DNA of 49,592 bases from Desulfococcaceae bacterium HSG9 (GTDB lineage: Bacteria > Desulfobacterota > Desulfobacteria > Desulfobacterales > JAUCGF01). Both the position numbers and the translations under genes were made by a program. The stretch is taken from positions 1 to 49,592 of the forward strand of contig JAUCGF010000111.1 in the NCBI GenBank assembly GCA_030378005.1, given 5' to 3'. The notes under the pieces were generated by a model, which searched no databases, had not been told where the DNA came from, and was given only the letters and a program-made list of their open reading frames with translations. This document shows positions 18,556 through 26,667 of the stretch, one piece after another; position 1 is the stretch's first letter, and every line of letters begins with the position of its first letter.

Positions 18556-18607
18556 GCCAAGATGTGGCCTTTTGAACTATATTCGGCCACAATGTGGTGC
18601 TTGTCAA
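18556..18607 (-). promoter_or_regulatory. sigma-70-type promoter with operator palindromes
   Basis: On the minus strand TTGACA (18602-18607) is followed after 17 bases by GAATAT (18579-18584). The spacer holds the perfect palindrome CCACATTGTGG (18587-18597). A related sequence GGCCACATCTTGGC (18556-18569) lies just after the -10. Two similar sites, one inside the promoter and one at the start region, suggest a repressor. It would drive the HPP remnant and the small membrane protein gene. Confidence 0.6.
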
Positions 18608-18734
18608 GTGAATTTTAAACATAATTTTCATATTGAATCATAATATGCGAATAGCGGAGAGGTCCAGGAAAACTGGCATGAAAAGATTCAGATTTACCGA
18701 CGGTGTAAAATATTTCAGCGGATAATTGCTGATA

Positions 18735-19256
18735 TCACGGAAGAAGTTCCCCCTTGGATGCAGTAACCGCCGCCTCTTGATCTGAGTGAGATATTCTGCT
18801 GAATGTTTCAGTCTGGAGAAGGCAAAAATATCTGAAACGCGGATACCGATAAACGAAAACACCCATACCGAGTATTCCAATATCACGTAAAAGGGTCAGC
18901 CATGCAGGTTCGGGTGTTGCCGATTTGCCGGAAAAGCACCCGCAGTCAAATTCGTGCCCGCGGATCAAATTGGCCGATATGGCAAGAATAAATGAAACTG
19001 TCAGTCCGTTTATGATCAGCGCGGCGGATTTGGGATAAACCCCGGTTATCAAAGCTGTGCCGGCTGTCAATTCAATAAAGGGGACAATGATGGCAATCAG
19101 GTTGACAGATATATTCGGAAACAGTCCGTAACCGTATATGATTTTGGCAAAACCGGAAGGGGCGGCAATTTTATGGAAACTGGCGTAAACAAATAACATC
19201 CCTATAAGCCAGCGAACGGTCAATTCGACATGGGGATTATTTAAAAACCTATTCAA
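18735..19256 (-). CDS. MauE/DoxX-like membrane protein
   Basis: A 173-residue protein with four membrane helices of the DoxX/MauE type (VRWLIGMLFVYASFHKI, then PFIELTAGTALI, then a third and fourth helix). A FDCGCFSG motif lies between helices three and four, typical of MauE-like proteins thought to support disulfide or thiol chemistry. The C-terminal 35 residues are charged. I chose TTG 19256: it sits eight bases behind AGGAGGG and overlaps the rhodanese stop as TTGAATAG, so the two are translationally coupled. An ATG at 19295 would give 13 more residues but has no ribosome site. Confidence 0.8.
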   Translation of the reverse strand: MNRFLNNPHVELTVRWLIGMLFVYASFHKIAAPSGFAKIIYGYGLFPNISVNLIAIIVPFIELTAGTALITGVYPKSAALIINGLTVSFILAISANLIRGHEFDCGCFSGKSATPEPAWLTLLRDIGILGMGVFVYRYPRFRYFCLLQTETFSRISHSDQEAAVTASKGELLP

Positions 19257-19743
19257 TCGGAAATCCCTCCTTCTGCCATTCCGGATAACCGTCAATCATT
19301 ATCGATACATGCAGATAGCCCATTGCTGTCAACATTTCCGCCAAGCGGTGGCTGTCATCACAGGTTCTTCCTGAACAATATGTGACGATAGGCCGGTCCG
19401 GTGGATATTTGTTTAGAAATTCATCGATTTTCATATCGAATTCTCCCACAGGGAGAGACACAGCACCTTTGATATGGCCATCCTTATAATCCTCAACGGA
19501 ACGGGCATCTATAAAAACGGCTATCTGTCGATCAAAGACAGCCTTTCCGATATTGACATCTTTGATCTCTGATTCATCGAAAACCTTCTCCGCTTTCGTT
19601 TTTGCTCGAATCGCGCCCTGCGATTCATCCCATTGTCCAATCAGGGCAATTCCTGCGGGGGAGACATAATTTACAAAAAAAGATAAAAATATTGCGATCC
19701 CTGACAAGATGCTTACGCCCTTTAGCGTGTTGTTGGTCTTCAT
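19249..19743 (-). CDS. membrane-anchored rhodanese-domain protein
   Basis: A 164-residue protein with an N-terminal membrane anchor or signal (about 8-30) and a rhodanese domain from about 55. The domain has VFIDARSVEDYKDGHIKGAV and the active-site loop CSGRTCDD with Cys 123. The loop is of the single-domain sulfurtransferase type, carrying sulfane sulfur on the Cys, and probably faces the periplasm. AAGGAGC precedes the ATG. It overlaps the MauE-like gene, so the pair probably handles sulfur or thiols in the cell envelope; this is inference. Confidence 0.88.
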   Translation of the reverse strand: MKTNNTLKGVSILSGIAIFLSFFVNYVSPAGIALIGQWDESQGAIRAKTKAEKVFDESEIKDVNIGKAVFDRQIAVFIDARSVEDYKDGHIKGAVSLPVGEFDMKIDEFLNKYPPDRPIVTYCSGRTCDDSHRLAEMLTAMGYLHVSIMIDGYPEWQKEGFPIE

Positions 19744-19810
19744 GGATATAGCTCCTTAAATCACTGTTAAAATTGGCGTCGATTTTGAAGTGCTTTATTC
19801 ATATTTCTAC

Positions 19811-19960
19811 TAAGGGACTCGTCAGTCATAAGTTCTTGTAAGTTATTGAAATCATTGAAAGTGAAAATATGACACAAATTTTGTGAGTTTCAATGAATTC
19901 AGGGAGTTACAAAATAACTTGAAACTTAAAACTTAAAACTTGTAACTGACGAGTAAGGGA
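19811..19960. mobile_element. MITE-like element with terminal inverted repeats and target duplication
   Basis: The element is bounded by the 9-base inverted repeats CTCGTCAGT (19818-19826) and ACTGACGAG (19945-19953), which are flanked by the direct repeat TAAGGGA (19811-19817 and 19954-19960). Inside, arms of the type AAGTTCTTGTAAGTT and AACTTAAAACTTGTAACT extend the inverted repeat, and an 86-base core is almost the same as 2032-2118. It codes for no protein. It lies in the gene-free stretch 19744-20118, upstream of the rhodanese gene and downstream of the small 20119 gene. Confidence 0.7.
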
Positions 19961-20118
19961 CTTGGACGGAAATAAACTACCAGACTGAAAAAATCTTATA
20001 TTGCAATTGTTAATGCTTTGCATAAACCAGAGTAAATAAAAAGCAGGGATATCCGTTCGACGGGATGCGGAAATGACAATCCGATCTGAGCGTTTGGCAG
20101 GTTTATTCCCCCCCTTAA

Positions 20119-20460
20119 TCAGCGCTTTTTTATATCTTTCAGCGAGATCACTTTGGCACCCTTTAAATTTTTTTTTGTTTTTTTATTTGTGGGACTGGTG
20201 CTGCTATTTTGCGGACTGGCCGTGTCATCCGGATTAACTACCACTTCCAGCCGCATTCTTTTGCCGTCCATAGTAAATTCCTCTCCATTAATATAAATAT
20301 TTTTTAATATCCAGGTGACCGTTTGGAGCGGCAGCTGCAAAAGAAGCAGTGTAACATGATACCAATCCTTTTTATGATCGGCTAATATGGTTTCTATACG
20401 GGCAAATGTCAGCGGCTTGTCTTCATAATAGATAATCACCACATCATTTTCCAAAGCCAT
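20119..20460 (-). CDS. conserved small protein of unknown function
   Basis: A 113-residue cytoplasmic-looking protein. The first 70 residues form a compact region (VVIIYYEDKPLTFARIETIL, then KDWYHVTLLLLQLPLQTVTW and NGEEFTMDGKRMRLEVV). The last 40 are a low-complexity basic tail rich in Ser, Thr, Lys and Asn. I recall similar short proteins in Desulfobacterales but know no function. ATG 20460 is chosen because AAGGAA lies eight bases upstream; an in-frame ATG at 20490 has none. It is divergent from the response-regulator gene at 20725. Confidence 0.7.
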   Translation of the reverse strand: MALENDVVIIYYEDKPLTFARIETILADHKKDWYHVTLLLLQLPLQTVTWILKNIYINGEEFTMDGKRMRLEVVVNPDDTASPQNSSTSPTNKKTKKNLKGAKVISLKDIKKR

Positions 20461-20724
20461 CGAATTATTTCCTTTCTTAGTGATTCGCAAACAAATTCTT
20501 TTTTTTGTTGCCTTCAGCGACGTTTATGTTAATAATACATAGTACATTTGAATAAATAGTCAATAGGTGATTGCCTTGACGAATATATGAAAATTAAAAT
20601 TCAGCTAACAAATTTACCTATTAATATTAGTCTGTTATACGTTTTATCTGTTGCATCGGATATATGTGTGTATTAATGTTGTTTGTTCCGCAACTATCAT
20701 TTTTATCAATACAAAGAGGACAAT

Positions 20725-21423
20725 ATGAGCGCCAAAGAAAATAGCACCGCCAAACAGTCTCCGACAATTCTGATTGTCGATGACGTTCATGAAAATCTTT
20801 TCATATTAAATCAAATTTTGGAAAAAATCAATTCTAACACTATCATGGCCAATGGCAGTACCAAAGCTCTGGCAGAGTTGGTTGACAAAATTCCGGATTT
20901 GATTTTGCTTGACATTATGATGCCAGGTATGGATGGCTTTGAATTGTGCAAAAAATTGAAAGCATCTCCCAAAACTGAGGATATACCTGTTATTTTTTTG
21001 ACAGCAAAAACACAATCTAAAGATATTGCCAAAGGCTTTCAAATCGGTGCCGCAGATTATGTTACCAAACCTTTCAAGTCCGTTGAACTGCTGGCACGAG
21101 TGCAAACCCAGTTAGAACTTAAAGCGGCTCGCGATGCTATCATTGAAAAAAATCAGCGTTTAAAGGAAAAGAACAATGCATTAGCAAAAATAAATGCCGA
21201 GCTTGAGTATGCCCTTAAGGAAATTAAGACACTCAGAGGGTTTTTGCCGGTCTGCTCGAATTGTAAAAAAATAAGACTGATTGATTCCGATCCCGATGAA
21301 CCGAATGCCTGGGTTGTACTGGACACCTTTTTTAAAAGGCATACTGATGCCCAGTTGACCCATACTATTTGTCCGAAATGCAGCCAAAAACTTTATCCTG
21401 AATTATTTGAAGAGGAGGATTGA
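20725..21423 (+). CDS. response regulator with C-terminal four-cysteine domain
   Basis: A 232-residue protein. The N-terminal receiver (10-125) has the acidic pair D19/D20, the phosphoacceptor D63 (ILLDIMMPGMDGF) and the conserved Lys in YVTKPF. A coiled-coil linker (about 130-175) leads to a short domain with two Cys pairs, VCSNCKKIR and ICPKCSQKLYPE, of the kind found at the end of many deltaproteobacterial PAS/receiver proteins. There is no DNA-binding domain. ATG 20725 has AGAGGA upstream. The stop overlaps the start region of the UbiB-type kinase, so the two are likely co-translated. Confidence 0.88.
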   Translation: MSAKENSTAKQSPTILIVDDVHENLFILNQILEKINSNTIMANGSTKALAELVDKIPDLILLDIMMPGMDGFELCKKLKASPKTEDIPVIFLTAKTQSKDIAKGFQIGAADYVTKPFKSVELLARVQTQLELKAARDAIIEKNQRLKEKNNALAKINAELEYALKEIKTLRGFLPVCSNCKKIRLIDSDPDEPNAWVVLDTFFKRHTDAQLTHTICPKCSQKLYPELFEEED

Positions 21424-21425
21424 GA

Positions 21426-23228
21426 TTGGAGACGAACCGTTCAACGGATTTGTCTTCAAAGCCCGCATATCCAGACCGGCCCGATTTCACCCAATCTGAT
21501 TCCGCCAGAACCGACTTAGATGAAGCGCGTTATATAAAGGTACGGCGTTTTTTCGCGCTGGCGTTTATCCAAATCTTATGGTTCGATATCATTCTCAACC
21601 GCCCTGTTATGCGATGGTTCCGAACACCTGCTTTACCGCGATGGCAGGCTATCGCCATAAAATATCGCGACTTGGCGTTATCTATGGGAGGCGTGCTTAT
21701 CAAGCTAGGTCAGTTTTTAAGCACGCGTGTGGATATCCTGCCACGCGAGATTACCGGTGAACTTGCCGGGCTTCAAGATGAAGTACCCACCGAAAAAGCG
21801 GAAGATATTATCGCTCTGATTGAAACTGATTTCAACCGTCCTATCACGGCCACGTTTGATTTTTTTGATCCGAAACCTGTGGGCGCGGCGTCACTGGCCC
21901 AGGTTCATCGTGTACGTTTGTTAAAAAGTGCAGAAGCGGCGGAAGGCGTAGAAGCGGTTGTTAAAGTACTGCGTCCCGGTATCAACTTGCTCGTGGAAAC
22001 CGACCTGGCCGCAATCGGTCTGGCTTTTCGATGGCTCAAATTCTATAAACCCATCCGCGAACGTATTGATTTGGATTGGCTTTATGAAGAGTTCACCACC
22101 GTTACGCGCAAAGAATTGGACTTGAAGGCCGAAGGCCAAAATGCCGAGCGTCTGGCTGCTGATTTGGCTGATAATCCGCATGTCTGTTTTCCCAAAATTT
22201 ATTGGGATTATTGCGCGGCGCATACGCTGACCATGGAAAACGTCGCTTATATTAAAATTACGGATGTAAACGCTATCAAAGCGGCCGGTATCAGCAACGT
22301 CAGTGTGGCCGACACCCTCCACGCCGTATATATGCAGCAGGTTTTTGAAACTCATTTTGTTCATGTCGATCCGCATCCGGGCAATCTGTTTATCAAACCC
22401 ATGCCTTCAGCGGACGAAATTGAAGCCGGTATAACGGAATTCGGTCCGCATAACACACCGCCATACCTTAAAAACCGTACGTTTCAAATTGTATTTGTCG
22501 ATTTTGGCATGATGGTTTACACGCCTGAACGCCTGCGCGCCGCTTTGCGTGAATTTGCCATCGGCTTTGGCACGCGTGATGCCCATAAAATTGTGCAATC
22601 ATTTGTTCATGCAGGCGCCTTAACGGCAGATGCCGATCTTAAACGCCTGGAAGAGGTGCATGAAGTGCTGTTTGAACGTTTTTGGGGTGTCCGCGTGGGA
22701 CAAATTCAACAGGCAATTTTAGATCAGGCCGGCTATTTTCTGCGTGAATACCGTGATCTGCTTTTTGATGCGCCGTTTCAGTTACAGGCGGATATGATGT
22801 TTATCATGCGCGCTATTGGGATTCTGTCCGGTATTGCCACGCATCTTGACCCTGACTTTGATCCATGGGCCAAAACGATCCCTTATGCCGAGCGTTATGC
22901 GGGTGAAGATATAAAACAGGAGTGGCAGGGATGGGCGCATGAAGCGGCCGAATTGGGTCATCGCCTTTCCGGACTGCCCAGCCAGTTAGAGCAGGTGCTG
23001 TCCATGATTCGACGCGATAAACTTACCATCCGTTCGGCGTTTGCTCCTGACACTCGTAAATCTGCGCAGCGTCTGGAACGGGCCGTAACGAGCCTGGGAT
23101 GGATGGTATTAAGCGGTGCGACGTTGATCTCCGGTGTTCAGGTCTATGTCAGTGGGCGTGGAAATAAATTCAGCGGGTTATTGTTTTTTATGGCAATATG
23201 CTTCTTCTTACAGAGCCGTCGTAAATAA
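21426..23228 (+). CDS. ABC1/UbiB-family atypical kinase
   Basis: A 600-residue member of the AarF/ABC1/UbiB group. The family signatures are GGVLIKLGQFLSTRVDILP (KxGQ motif), PVGAASLAQVHRVR (Ala-rich nucleotide loop), a Lys in VVKVLRPG, HVDPHPGNLF (catalytic loop) and VDFGMM (metal-binding DFG). Two weak membrane segments close the C-terminus (around WMVLSGATLISGVQVYV, then SGLLFFMAICFFL). In other bacteria UbiB is needed for ubiquinone synthesis; in an anaerobe with menaquinone it may serve quinone or lipid handling. The chosen start TTG 21426 lies seven bases after GGAGG; an in-frame TTG at 21420 is too close to it. It is coupled to the response-regulator gene. Confidence 0.9.
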   Translation: METNRSTDLSSKPAYPDRPDFTQSDSARTDLDEARYIKVRRFFALAFIQILWFDIILNRPVMRWFRTPALPRWQAIAIKYRDLALSMGGVLIKLGQFLSTRVDILPREITGELAGLQDEVPTEKAEDIIALIETDFNRPITATFDFFDPKPVGAASLAQVHRVRLLKSAEAAEGVEAVVKVLRPGINLLVETDLAAIGLAFRWLKFYKPIRERIDLDWLYEEFTTVTRKELDLKAEGQNAERLAADLADNPHVCFPKIYWDYCAAHTLTMENVAYIKITDVNAIKAAGISNVSVADTLHAVYMQQVFETHFVHVDPHPGNLFIKPMPSADEIEAGITEFGPHNTPPYLKNRTFQIVFVDFGMMVYTPERLRAALREFAIGFGTRDAHKIVQSFVHAGALTADADLKRLEEVHEVLFERFWGVRVGQIQQAILDQAGYFLREYRDLLFDAPFQLQADMMFIMRAIGILSGIATHLDPDFDPWAKTIPYAERYAGEDIKQEWQGWAHEAAELGHRLSGLPSQLEQVLSMIRRDKLTIRSAFAPDTRKSAQRLERAVTSLGWMVLSGATLISGVQVYVSGRGNKFSGLLFFMAICFFLQSRRK

Positions 23229-23277
23229 TTTAAACTTCTTACCAGACCAAGCGTAAAATTTTAATTGCGGATTTCAC

Positions 23278-23306
23278 TTGACAATATTTTTTTAAATCGT
23301 TAAAGA
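23278..23306 (+). promoter_or_regulatory. possible promoter of the qrc operon
   Basis: TTGACA (23278-23283) and TAAAGA (23301-23306) are 17 bases apart in the gap before qrcA, about 130 bases upstream of the start. The -10 is a poor match. Confidence 0.35.
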
Positions 23307-23434
23307 AACGACATTATTCAATTGTATGTATGATTTATGAAATTATTGTAAAATTCGAAAATTTATCTATAGCTACCTAAAGATGGATTTATGCGATTCG
23401 TCTGAATAATCAATAACCTTTAAATGGAGTTCCC

Positions 23435-24118
23435 ATGAGCGCATCGGACGACAAATTGCAAGAGGGTGCAACTGATTCAGCGATTAACGCGGTGTCCCGG
23501 AATCATGAAAAAAACGAACAGGCTGATAATGCAGGCGGAATTGTTATTCTGTTTTTTATCATCGGTCTGGCGGCAAGCATGATTGTCGGATGGATTGTTT
23601 TCCCAAAATTACTTTATTCCCAGAAAGACCAGCCGATTAGTTTCAGCCATGCGATTCATAATCTGGAAGTGGAAGATGGATGCGAAAGTTGCCATTTTTT
23701 CCGTGAAGACGGCACATTCTCCGGTGTCCCCAAATTAGAGCAATGTATTGATTGCCATGAAGAGGTTCAAGGGGAAAGTGCTGATGAAGCGTATTTTGTG
23801 GAAGAGTATGTCAATAAGGGGCGCGAAGTTCCCTGGCTGATCTATTCCCGGCAACCGGATTGCGTATTTTTTTCCCATGCGGCGCATGTTAAAAAAGGTG
23901 AGATGGAATGTAACACCTGCCACGGACCTATTGAAGACTCAGACAATTTGAAACCATATCAGGAAAACCGGCTTACGGGCGTCAGTCGTGATATTTGGGG
24001 ATACAACATCGGCGGTTTCAAAAAAAATATCTGGGATCGTATGAAAATGGACGATTGTGCTGAATGTCATAAGAAATCTCTGGGTGTAAAAGATGCCTGT
24101 TTTGTTTGCCATAAATAA
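23435..24118 (+). CDS. qrcA: menaquinone reductase, multiheme cytochrome c subunit QrcA
   Basis: Periplasmic, membrane-anchored multiheme cytochrome c, the entry point for electrons from type I cytochrome c3 in the Qrc complex. An uncleaved N-terminal helix (about 37-63) anchors it. Five CxxCH heme sites are visible: CESCH, CIDCH, CNTCH, CAECH and CFVCH, the last five residues from the C-terminus. Several SH-x-x-H-type histidines could serve as distal ligands (SFSHAIH, FSHAAH). QrcA of Desulfovibrio vulgaris is described with six hemes, so one may be missing or bound by a variant motif. It is the first gene of the operon. Confidence 0.92.
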   Translation: MSASDDKLQEGATDSAINAVSRNHEKNEQADNAGGIVILFFIIGLAASMIVGWIVFPKLLYSQKDQPISFSHAIHNLEVEDGCESCHFFREDGTFSGVPKLEQCIDCHEEVQGESADEAYFVEEYVNKGREVPWLIYSRQPDCVFFSHAAHVKKGEMECNTCHGPIEDSDNLKPYQENRLTGVSRDIWGYNIGGFKKNIWDRMKMDDCAECHKKSLGVKDACFVCHK

Positions 24119-24125
24119 TTGTTAA

Positions 24126-24277
24126 AGTTACAGGTTTCAAGTTAAAAGTTTGAAGTTTCAAGTTAAAAGATATTGCGACTTGGTCTAACGTTCAGCGTTT
24201 GAATGATGCAGATTAAGCAACTTAAAACTTCACACTTGAAATTTTACACTTAAAACTTCAAACTTTACACTTCAAGT
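24126..24277. repeat. long palindromic repeat between qrcA and qrcB
   Basis: The left arm is built from GGTTTCAAGTTAAAAGTTTG and AAGTTTCAAGTTAAAAG. The right arm (CTTAAAACTTCACACTTGAA, then TTTTACACTTAAAACTTC and AAACTTTACACTTCAAGT) is their approximate reverse complement, so the 170-base gap can fold into one long hairpin in the qrc transcript. It belongs to the same family as the other A/T-rich hairpins of the window. Confidence 0.65.
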
Positions 24278-24291
24278 AAGGGGTTTGATTT

Positions 24292-26556
24292 ATGAAAATA
24301 GACAGAAGAAGTTTCCTGGCGTTGAGTATCGGTTCAACGGCGGGGATTCATCTTACGCCATTGCCGTGGAAGCTAATGGATGACATGTCAATCTGGACGC
24401 AAAATTGGCCATGGACGCCAGTGCCCCAAGATGGTGCGGCCAGTTATGTCAATTCCGTGTGCGGCCTGTGTACGGCCGGCTGTGGTATCAGAGTGCGTAA
24501 AATTGAAAATCGGGCGGTTAAAATTGAAGGACTCCCGGGACATCCTGTTAATGACGGTCGAATTTGCAGTTTGGGTCTTTCCGGCCTTCAGTTGCTTTAT
24601 GGAGGAACGCGCGTCAAAACACCTCTGAAGCGTATAGGCGAGCGCGGTGCCGGTCAGTGGCAGAAAATTTCCTGGAAACAGGTTATTGATGAAATTTCAA
24701 AAAAATTAAGCGAACAACGCAAATCTGGCAACCCTCAGACGCTGGGTGCGATTTGCAATTCTGACCGTGGAACGACCTCACATCTCTTAAACCGCTTTTT
24801 GACCGTGTATGGCTCTCCGAATTTCCTACGCACTCCTTCGGTTCAGAGCTCTTATGAAATAGCTACAACCATAATGAACGGTTCATCGGGAACAGTTGGC
24901 TTTGATCTGGAAAACTCTGATTATATATTAAGCTTCGGAAGCGGATTGTTAGACGGATGGGTTTCGCCTGTACGAATGATCAGGGCTCATAGTATATGGA
25001 AGGATAAAAAAGCTCGGGTTGTGCAAATTGAACCGCGCCTTTCGCACACGGCGGCTAAAGCGGATCAATGGATTGCGATCAAGCCCGGTACCAATGCGGC
25101 ATTGGCATTGGGAATCGCGCATGTGATTATCAAAGAAAAATTGTACGACAAAAATTTCGTCGAAAAGTATGGTTTCGGTTTTGAAGAATGGAAAGATGAA
25201 AAAGGACAGACTCATAAAGGGTTCAAACAATCTGTACTTGAAAATTACACTCCCGCTAATGTGGCTGAAATCACCGGAATAGATGTTGCTGCAATCATTT
25301 CAGTTGCTAAAGATTTTGCAAAATCGGCTAAACCGGTTGCACTTTGCGGTAGCGGTGATGGCGGTGCACCGGTAAACCTCAATGAAATGATGGCTGTCCA
25401 TGCTTTAAATGCGCTTAAAGGTGCGATTAACAATAAAGGCGGCTTACAGATCGTTCCCAATCCCGATTATATTCTCTGGCCTGAATCGGAGATGGATAAA
25501 ACGGCTTCAAAGGGTATCCAGACGGAGCGTGTCGATGGTGCCGGAGGGAAAAAATACGCGCAAGCGCGCTCACTGTTGAATCGCTTGCCGGAAGTCATCA
25601 ACGCATCTTCGGAATCACCTCTGCAAACATTGTTGGTTTATAATGCGAACCCAATATATACAATGGCTGATAGTGTTGCTGTGAAAGAGGCTTTCTCAAA
25701 AATTCCGCTAATCGTCAGCTTTTCACCTTACATGGATGAAACCGCATCATATTCGGATTATATTCTTCCAAACCACACCTATCTTGAGCGCTATGAAGAC
25801 AGTGCGACGCCTTATGGGTCTGTGCAACAGTTGATCAGTTTAGCCCGACCTGTTGTTGATCCGTTATTTAACACCAAACAAACCGGCGATGTCATCATTT
25901 CATTGGCTAAGGCTATGGGCGGGCATATCGCCAAAGCATTTCCCTGGAAAAATTATCGGGCATGTTTGGAAAAGACGTTGGGTGATAAATGGAAAACATT
26001 GGCGGAACATGGCTATATTGTCGCTAAAAAAGATAAAGCGCCTGATACCGCATCGGCAAAATTCGATTTTGCGGCCCAAGCGGTCAATACGGATTCTAAA
26101 AATGATGCAGTTGCGCCCGCTGACTTTAAGCCGGCTGACTTGGATGGCGACGTTACGGCATTTCCGCTTGTTTTGATTCCTTATGATACAATGCGTCTGG
26201 CCAGTGGGTTTGTCGGAACGCCTCCGTTTGTTATTAAAACAGTTGGCGATTATATTTTAAAAGAAAATGACAGTTGTGTTGATATTAATCCGCAAACGGC
26301 TGCGAAATTAGGTCTGACAGAAGGTAATAAAGTAATATTAACAACGCCAAAAAATAAGGCGAGCGTCAGAGTGCATCTTTCTGAAGGCATCCTTCCGGGA
26401 CTAATTGCTTTGCCTCGCGGACTGGGGCACTCGGCTTATGATAAATTTTTGGCAGGTAAAGGCGTTAATTTCAACGCTTTATACGCTCCTATGACAGATC
26501 CTGTTTCCGGTTTGGATATGACTTGGGGTGTTCGCGCTAAGATAAGCAAAGCCTGA
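24292..26556 (+). CDS. qrcB: menaquinone reductase, molybdopterin-oxidoreductase-like subunit QrcB
   Basis: A 754-residue member of the molybdopterin oxidoreductase superfamily. The N-terminus carries a Tat-type signal (DRRSFLALSIG, with Arg5-Arg6). It is followed by the iron-sulfur motif C57-x2-C60-x3-C64 with C92 (VCGLCTAGCG, then RICSLG). The C-terminal molydopterin dinucleotide-binding fold is recognisable (DINPQTAAKLGLTEGNKVIL). In Qrc this subunit has lost the metal-pterin cofactor and serves as an electron-transfer scaffold in the periplasm. It follows qrcA after a 173-base gap filled by a palindromic repeat. A weak AAGGGG precedes the start. Confidence 0.9.
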   Translation: MKIDRRSFLALSIGSTAGIHLTPLPWKLMDDMSIWTQNWPWTPVPQDGAASYVNSVCGLCTAGCGIRVRKIENRAVKIEGLPGHPVNDGRICSLGLSGLQLLYGGTRVKTPLKRIGERGAGQWQKISWKQVIDEISKKLSEQRKSGNPQTLGAICNSDRGTTSHLLNRFLTVYGSPNFLRTPSVQSSYEIATTIMNGSSGTVGFDLENSDYILSFGSGLLDGWVSPVRMIRAHSIWKDKKARVVQIEPRLSHTAAKADQWIAIKPGTNAALALGIAHVIIKEKLYDKNFVEKYGFGFEEWKDEKGQTHKGFKQSVLENYTPANVAEITGIDVAAIISVAKDFAKSAKPVALCGSGDGGAPVNLNEMMAVHALNALKGAINNKGGLQIVPNPDYILWPESEMDKTASKGIQTERVDGAGGKKYAQARSLLNRLPEVINASSESPLQTLLVYNANPIYTMADSVAVKEAFSKIPLIVSFSPYMDETASYSDYILPNHTYLERYEDSATPYGSVQQLISLARPVVDPLFNTKQTGDVIISLAKAMGGHIAKAFPWKNYRACLEKTLGDKWKTLAEHGYIVAKKDKAPDTASAKFDFAAQAVNTDSKNDAVAPADFKPADLDGDVTAFPLVLIPYDTMRLASGFVGTPPFVIKTVGDYILKENDSCVDINPQTAAKLGLTEGNKVILTTPKNKASVRVHLSEGILPGLIALPRGLGHSAYDKFLAGKGVNFNALYAPMTDPVSGLDMTWGVRAKISKA

Positions 26557-26667
26557 TTCTATCAAAATTACGATTTCAGACGCTGTTTAATAAGCAATAA
26601 ATCGGGTTGTTGGAAAAAATTCGATTTCTGAATAACAGCTAACAGCGTAATATGTATTGAGGTGTTG

